From Torreya grandis (Eukaryota > Streptophyta > Pinopsida > Cupressales > Taxaceae), in the NCBI GenBank assembly GCA_037957365.1, contig JARHVA010003184.1:1437001-1501000 (forward strand): 64,000 nucleotides of DNA, written 5' to 3'. Of this stretch, positions 59,548-64,000 are shown piece by piece. The position numbers and the translations under genes are program-made. Below the pieces are notes generated by a model. It searched no databases. It was given only the letters and a program-made list of their open reading frames with translations, and was not told the origin of the DNA. Positions within the stretch are counted from its first letter, which is position 1; every line of letters begins with the position of its first letter.

Positions 59548-61129
59548 TGAACTGGAGATCATCTACAAGGGATAAAAAATTAAAGATCTCAATTCTTATT
59601 CAAACCATTCACACCGCATAGATCTCATTGAGAGATTTCTAGGACATTTTTAAGTTTGAAAAATGGAATCCATATATAGAAGTTATGATTGGTCAAAGTT
59701 GGTCAAAGTCAATAAGATGGGTTAACATTGGTCAATGTTGGTCAAACCTAGTCAACAAGCATTAAACATGGACTAATGTGGTATGGACACATGGCACACA
59801 CTAGTATGGACATGTGTCATAATTACAATCCTCCACATGGCACATCTACATGACAAGGTGAGACCACTTTACATGGGATACAATTTTATTATTTAAAAAA
59901 AAATTATCTCACATCCCAACAATGTGGGATAAAAAGGACTTTGACTGAATATTAAAAAATTATATATTTTCCACACATATGTGGATATAAACAAAATACA
60001 TCCTTTTAATAAGGCATGGAGATATGCCAATCTTTATTCCCATAAATATGTGATTTCATTTCAATTCCCACACTAAAGACCAACATGTAAGGCTTTAATT
60101 AAAAGCCTATGATAATCTCTATTCCCACAAATGTGGGATATTGTATGGCATGATGGAAGTTTTGATGCCAAAGGAGGAAAAAGTCTTAATAAGGCTTAAG
60201 AAGACTACATGGAAAATAAACATGAAAGGTAAGACATGGGCATTAAAGCATGGATTATTCGATGTTATTTTTAATGTAATGTTCTATTAAAACATGAAAA
60301 GGCTTAAAATAAATAATAAAATGATGACAATGTAAAAACCTTATTTATTTTATGAAATCTCACAGATATGGGATATATTCATGTAAAGGATAAATTAAAG
60401 CCTTAATATTTTTTTAAAACCCATTTATATGGGATATTCATGTAACAGGGATTTTAATCCTGCAAACTATGTAAGATTGGGGATAATTATAAATCCTTTT
60501 GTAAATAGATATAAATCTTAACCAAAGGCTGAGGATTGAGGATGGATAATGAAAATATACATGAATTTAAAGTTTTTTAAAGCTATATAAACTTTTGAAT
60601 TCAATTATAAAAATCATTCAAAAGCATTATAAGTTCTCAAAGCACTCATTGGAGGAGAACAAGAAGTGAAGAAGAGTTCATTAGAAGTAACTCAATGCAG
60701 AGTGGAGATTTTGTAGAATCTATCTTTTGTAGGAATTTCTCAAGTCAAAATGATTACTTGGTAGCCCATTCAAGGAGCACATTATTATTTAATAATTAAA
60801 TTTATTTTGACATCATTTATATATTGGTTCATGTTTTATCGAATTAGGAGATGTAGCCCCTTAAAAGGCAAAATCCATTATTAAGTGCAAGTGTATTATT
60901 TATATTTGAACATTTGCTTCTTATACTTTTTAATCATTAAATTATTGGTTTTAAATTAATATGCCAATTTTCATGTAATTTTATGGGAAATTGAGAAAAT
61001 GTTCCTTATCCATAAAAATGGAGTAAATTGGTTAAAATTGTCAAGTGTCATTTTCGGATCAAGTTTTAACTAACGAATATCCATTTTTAAATAGTTTTTA
61101 AAGTGGGGTCACTTACTATTTATAGATCA
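59548..61129 (+). repeat. 3' LTR of Element 4
   Basis: This 1,582-bp LTR begins TGAACTGGAGATC and ends GATCA. It is preceded by the polypurine tract and followed by TACAT. It retains the TGGTCAA array (59,689-59,758), the palindrome series and the TATA-like box. Confidence 0.92.
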
Positions 61130-61134
61130 TACAT

Positions 61135-62163
61135 ATATAATACTCTAAAGAGGGACTCAAACTAATGTTGTTCTCCCCTATGTTGTCTTGTTTGTTAATC
61201 ATATAATATGTGCAAATCAAGTACAATAATGACTTATCTTGTATCTTAGAAAATATACCTCTTGGGATTCTTGCTGAGTAATTCAAACCTATATCTATGT
61301 TATCCCTATGAATGATATGAAAATAGGATAAAATAGGGAAGCTTTTCCTTACTTGAGTTATTGATTGAATACCTTTTATAAGATACCTATTAAGAAGGTA
61401 AGAAGTTTCTAGGTGAGGAATGAATGAGGTTTGATATTGTATTTATATCAATCCATTTAGAGAAGTAAACTCAATTAAATCACTTAGGTCAACCATTAGG
61501 ATAAGTTTAATTTTCAAATTAGATGACTTTATGGCATTGGATACTTGTGATAAAATATGTCACCTACATCTATATAGGTGTGTGTCCTATATGCTAGTCT
61601 CTAGGGGAAAAAAGGTATAGACTCAGCATTTGTAGAGGTGGAAGATAAGCAAGTTTTAAACATTCTAGGAAAGATAAAAGCTCTAGGTCATCAATATAAG
61701 ACTAGTTAGACCACAAGATAGGCCAATGGGCACAAAATAGAGTATATACAAGACTTAATAAAGTAGTAAAGCTATAGAACTGAGAGGAATAACCAAGATC
61801 TGAGTTTTCCAAGTGTATAAGACTAAGGTACTATATAATCCATAAAATAGTGTTTACATTTGTCTTCCATTTTAATATAGTAACAAAATTACTAATTTAA
61901 AGGAAATGAATGCATACATAGGTGTGTATAACATACCATTTCTTTATGTGATCCCAAATTGAGTGTTTTACTATTGACTAAACTACAACCAATATCATGT
62001 TTCAGTACATAACTAGTGTGTATAATCTATAATTAAAAGTATTTGAAATGATTTAAATTTAAAGAGCAAGGTTTAAGAGTACACCTTTGTATATATTTAA
62101 CTACCTTGCCTATTACCAAGCTGATTTGAAATATATATCAATGTAAGGCTCTAAAACTAAGAT

Positions 62164-62166
<3 letters not shown>
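61135..62166. other. Unrecognised AT-rich sequence
   Basis: This is sequence to the right of Element 4. No gene, LTR pair or RNA gene is recognisable. Confidence 0.4.

Positions 62167-62234
<68 letters not shown>
62167..62234. repeat. (CA)n microsatellite
   Basis: A 68-bp CA run with one interruption (cacaaacaca near 62,203-62,212). Confidence 0.97.
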
Positions 62235-62236
<2 letters not shown>

Positions 62237-63260
62237 AAGTACATATATATCTAAAGATATATAGAGATTTTGGAATTCACATGCCCCCAACCTTGGATAA
62301 AAAGTGAGTTTCCACCTGGTAGTTTATATTAGCTCAATCATGTAACCCAATGATACTAATAACCTGGTGAGCATGAGTAAACAAAATCAGCTCATAATAT
62401 CAAATTGGTAAATTTAGATGATATAATCAATTCCAACTTAAAAATTTGGAAATATTGAATGATTTAATCACCTCAATCATACCAAAAGTGAACTAAGAAC
62501 TATAGTATATTGGCTCGATAAAGTCCATAAAATTACATCCTAGTGGGTGATGAAAGTAAATGAGATTTTTTATAAATCTAAATATGATTTATATATTTCA
62601 ATATTAGGTGCACATTGCATATCATATATAACTTAGATATGTATCATGATGAAACTATATATAATAATGGTACCAATGTATAGATCTTTGGAACAACTAT
62701 GAATCTGAATTATATAACTATTTATTTTGGCCAATTCAAGAACTATGTAGGTGTGGAGAACAAGCTTCCAAAGCATGCTCCCAATATATATTAAAAAGTT
62801 TGAAATTGAAATGAGTGCCAATTTGGAGGATATGTTTCTAAAGCATTCCCCAACTTCATCTAGGTGTGTGGAATACTAAATAAATGTGGAGAACATGTTT
62901 CCAAAGCATGCCCCCATTGAATCTTAAAACTACGCCAAATGTGAAGAAAATTCCTATATGACATGACCCTATTAATATTCCACCTTAAGGTGAGTTAAAA
63001 AGAGAAACACGTAGTTTCCTCACTTCAAAGGGATAAGATAATTGAATAATCTATGAATGTAACCATGTGCAGAACATATCTAGGTAAATGTAACATTAAA
63101 GTGCATAGAATAATGTGTTTACATTAAAGTCTAAAATGCATGATAAATATCATGGAAACATATATATAATAATAGTACAATCTCAATAATTAAATAAAGA
63201 ACACACACAAGAACACTCTAAAGTAAGTCAAAAGGTAATGGTCCTAAGATACTTCAAATA
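62235..63260. other. Non-coding sequence with local repeats
   Basis: No gene is seen. It includes a three-copy repeat described separately. The minus-strand frame at 62,633-62,821 overlaps this repeat and has no family signature. Confidence 0.4.
62754..62920. repeat. Tandem repeat, about 65-70 bp, three copies
   Basis: The core phrase gtggagaacaagcttccaaa then gcatgctccca (62,754) recurs as ggaggatatgtttctaaagc (about 62,826) and gtggagaacatgtttccaaa then gcatgccccca (about 62,888). Confidence 0.6.
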
Positions 63261-63261
63261 A

Positions 63262-63430
63262 GGGGCATGTTCAAATTCCACACAATTAAAGGGAAATGGC
63301 TCAGTAAAATACCCAAAAAATCAGGATGACATATTCAAATGTCCATAAAACAATCAATGACATGTTAAAATGTCAAATGAAGCACATATAGTCACATGGG
63401 CCACCAATAAAGGAGCATATTCAAATGCTC
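63262..63430. repeat. Series of short hairpin-like repeats
   Basis: Related inverted repeats gacatattcaaatgtc (63,328-63,343), gacatgttaaaatgtc (63,359-63,374) and gagcatattcaaatgctc (63,413-63,430) share the loop text ttcaaa/ttaaaa. A weaker relative, ggcatgttcaaattcc, precedes them. Stems are 5-7 bp. Confidence 0.6.
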
Positions 63431-64000
63431 AAACAAATAGGACAATATCAAGACAAGGTACTCAAGGAAGTGCATAAAGAAAAGCATAATCCACTAGCAT
63501 ACACATATCATAGTAGCCTATTGATCAAATGTGTTATCAACAAATGTTAATTACATATCATATAAAGTACCTTATAAAATATATAATCATCGATAAAGGC
63601 ATGTGGAATAAAATATAAGTTCAAACATGATAGTGAAAGGTGACCTATAATGATATAAAATATAAGTATCATGATCATAGAGGTGTATGCCCCCATGTCT
63701 ATATGACATGAGTAGTTGAAATTCCAAACATTTGAAATAGGAAAAGATAATGTATCTATATATGCATGTATCATACTTTCATAAAATCATGGCACACATG
63801 TATATATAAATAGTTGATATGCCATCCATCAACATGAAACTAACAAATAGATGACAAAGAGTCAATAAAACAATTTTTATGTTGAAAATGTTTTTTGAGT
63901 TCTAATTTTTTTTTTTTTTTTTTTTTTTGGTATTTTAAAATTTGAAAGAGAAATACTATCCTCTAATCCCATCAAAAGGATGGTCACATATATCTCCCCA
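63431..64000. other. Unrecognised sequence with poly-T run
   Basis: No gene. A 23-base T run occupies 63,906-63,928. It could be the tail of a minus-strand retroposon or a simple repeat, but the window ends 70 bases later. Confidence 0.5.

Larger units (their letters stand above)
55596..61129 (+). mobile_element. Element 4: 5.5-kb non-autonomous LTR retrotransposon (gag/protease/G-patch only)
   Basis: The LTRs are at 55,596-57,175 and 59,548-61,129. The target duplication TACAT is perfect (55,591-55,595 and 61,130-61,134). A PBS TGGTATCAGAGA starts at 57,180 and a polypurine tract agtagggaggtg sits at 59,536-59,547. The interior is only 2.37 kb and codes for a knuckle, protease-like text, a G-patch and a second protease-like domain. 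There is no trace of reverse transcriptase, RNase H or integrase. Mobility would need enzymes from another element. LTR similarity by eye is about 85-90 percent, the highest of the elements here. Confidence 0.92.

Noticed and set aside
61130..64000. A partner LTR or second element at the right edge
   Set aside because: No stretch here matched another region of the window; the 62.7-63.4 kb repeats are local.

Overview
**Type of DNA.** This is nuclear DNA of a large, repeat-rich plant genome. There is no prokaryotic gene organisation and no intact host gene. The window is extremely AT-rich and CG dinucleotides are very scarce: reading by eye, I see none in the first 2,349 bases. Almost everything recognisable is a decayed LTR retrotransposon of Ty3/gypsy type. 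The pattern (old elements, 5-17 kb long, coding frames full of TAG/TAA/TGA where a C-to-T change would explain the stop) fits a gymnosperm. The very low GC recalls Gnetales such as Welwitschia. That organism guess is inference; no single-copy gene supports it.

**Layout.** 1-3,697 holds an unclassified coding relic, a poly-A retroposon tail and AT-rich spacer. 3,698-20,701 is Element 1 (+): a 17-kb Ty3/gypsy element of the Tat group with LTRs of about 760 bp, near-matching 5-bp target duplications, a PBS, gag, protease, RT, two RNase H domains and integrase. Between pol and the 3' LTR it carries a 2.2-kb gene on the opposite strand that reads as a plant mobile domain (PMD) protein with a coiled-coil tail. 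21,093-32,328 is Element 2: LTRs of about 3 kb, a perfect GTAAG target duplication, and no recognisable pol. 32,334-41,000 holds mostly unrecognised sequence, one coding relic and several simple or palindromic repeats. About 41,394-53,376 is Element 3, a second gypsy element on the minus strand. Part of its pol (RNase H to integrase) is tandemly duplicated, and again a PMD gene lies beyond pol in the opposite orientation. 53,380-55,590 is LTR-like sequence with tandem repeats. 55,596-61,129 is Element 4: two 1.58-kb LTRs, a perfect TACAT target duplication, a tRNA-Met-type PBS and a short interior encoding a CCHC knuckle, protease-like sequence, a G-patch and a second protease-like domain, with no RT or integrase. 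61,135-64,000 is non-coding with (CA)n and short hairpin-like repeats.

**How the parts relate.** None of the elements can be active as read. Target duplications and LTR similarity give an order: Element 4 has the most similar LTRs by eye and looks youngest, while Elements 1 and 2 look older. The strongest biological signals are the two independent PMD genes placed antisense behind pol in two different gypsy elements, the gag/protease/G-patch-only Element 4, and its LTR array of W-box cores repeated every 10 bp.
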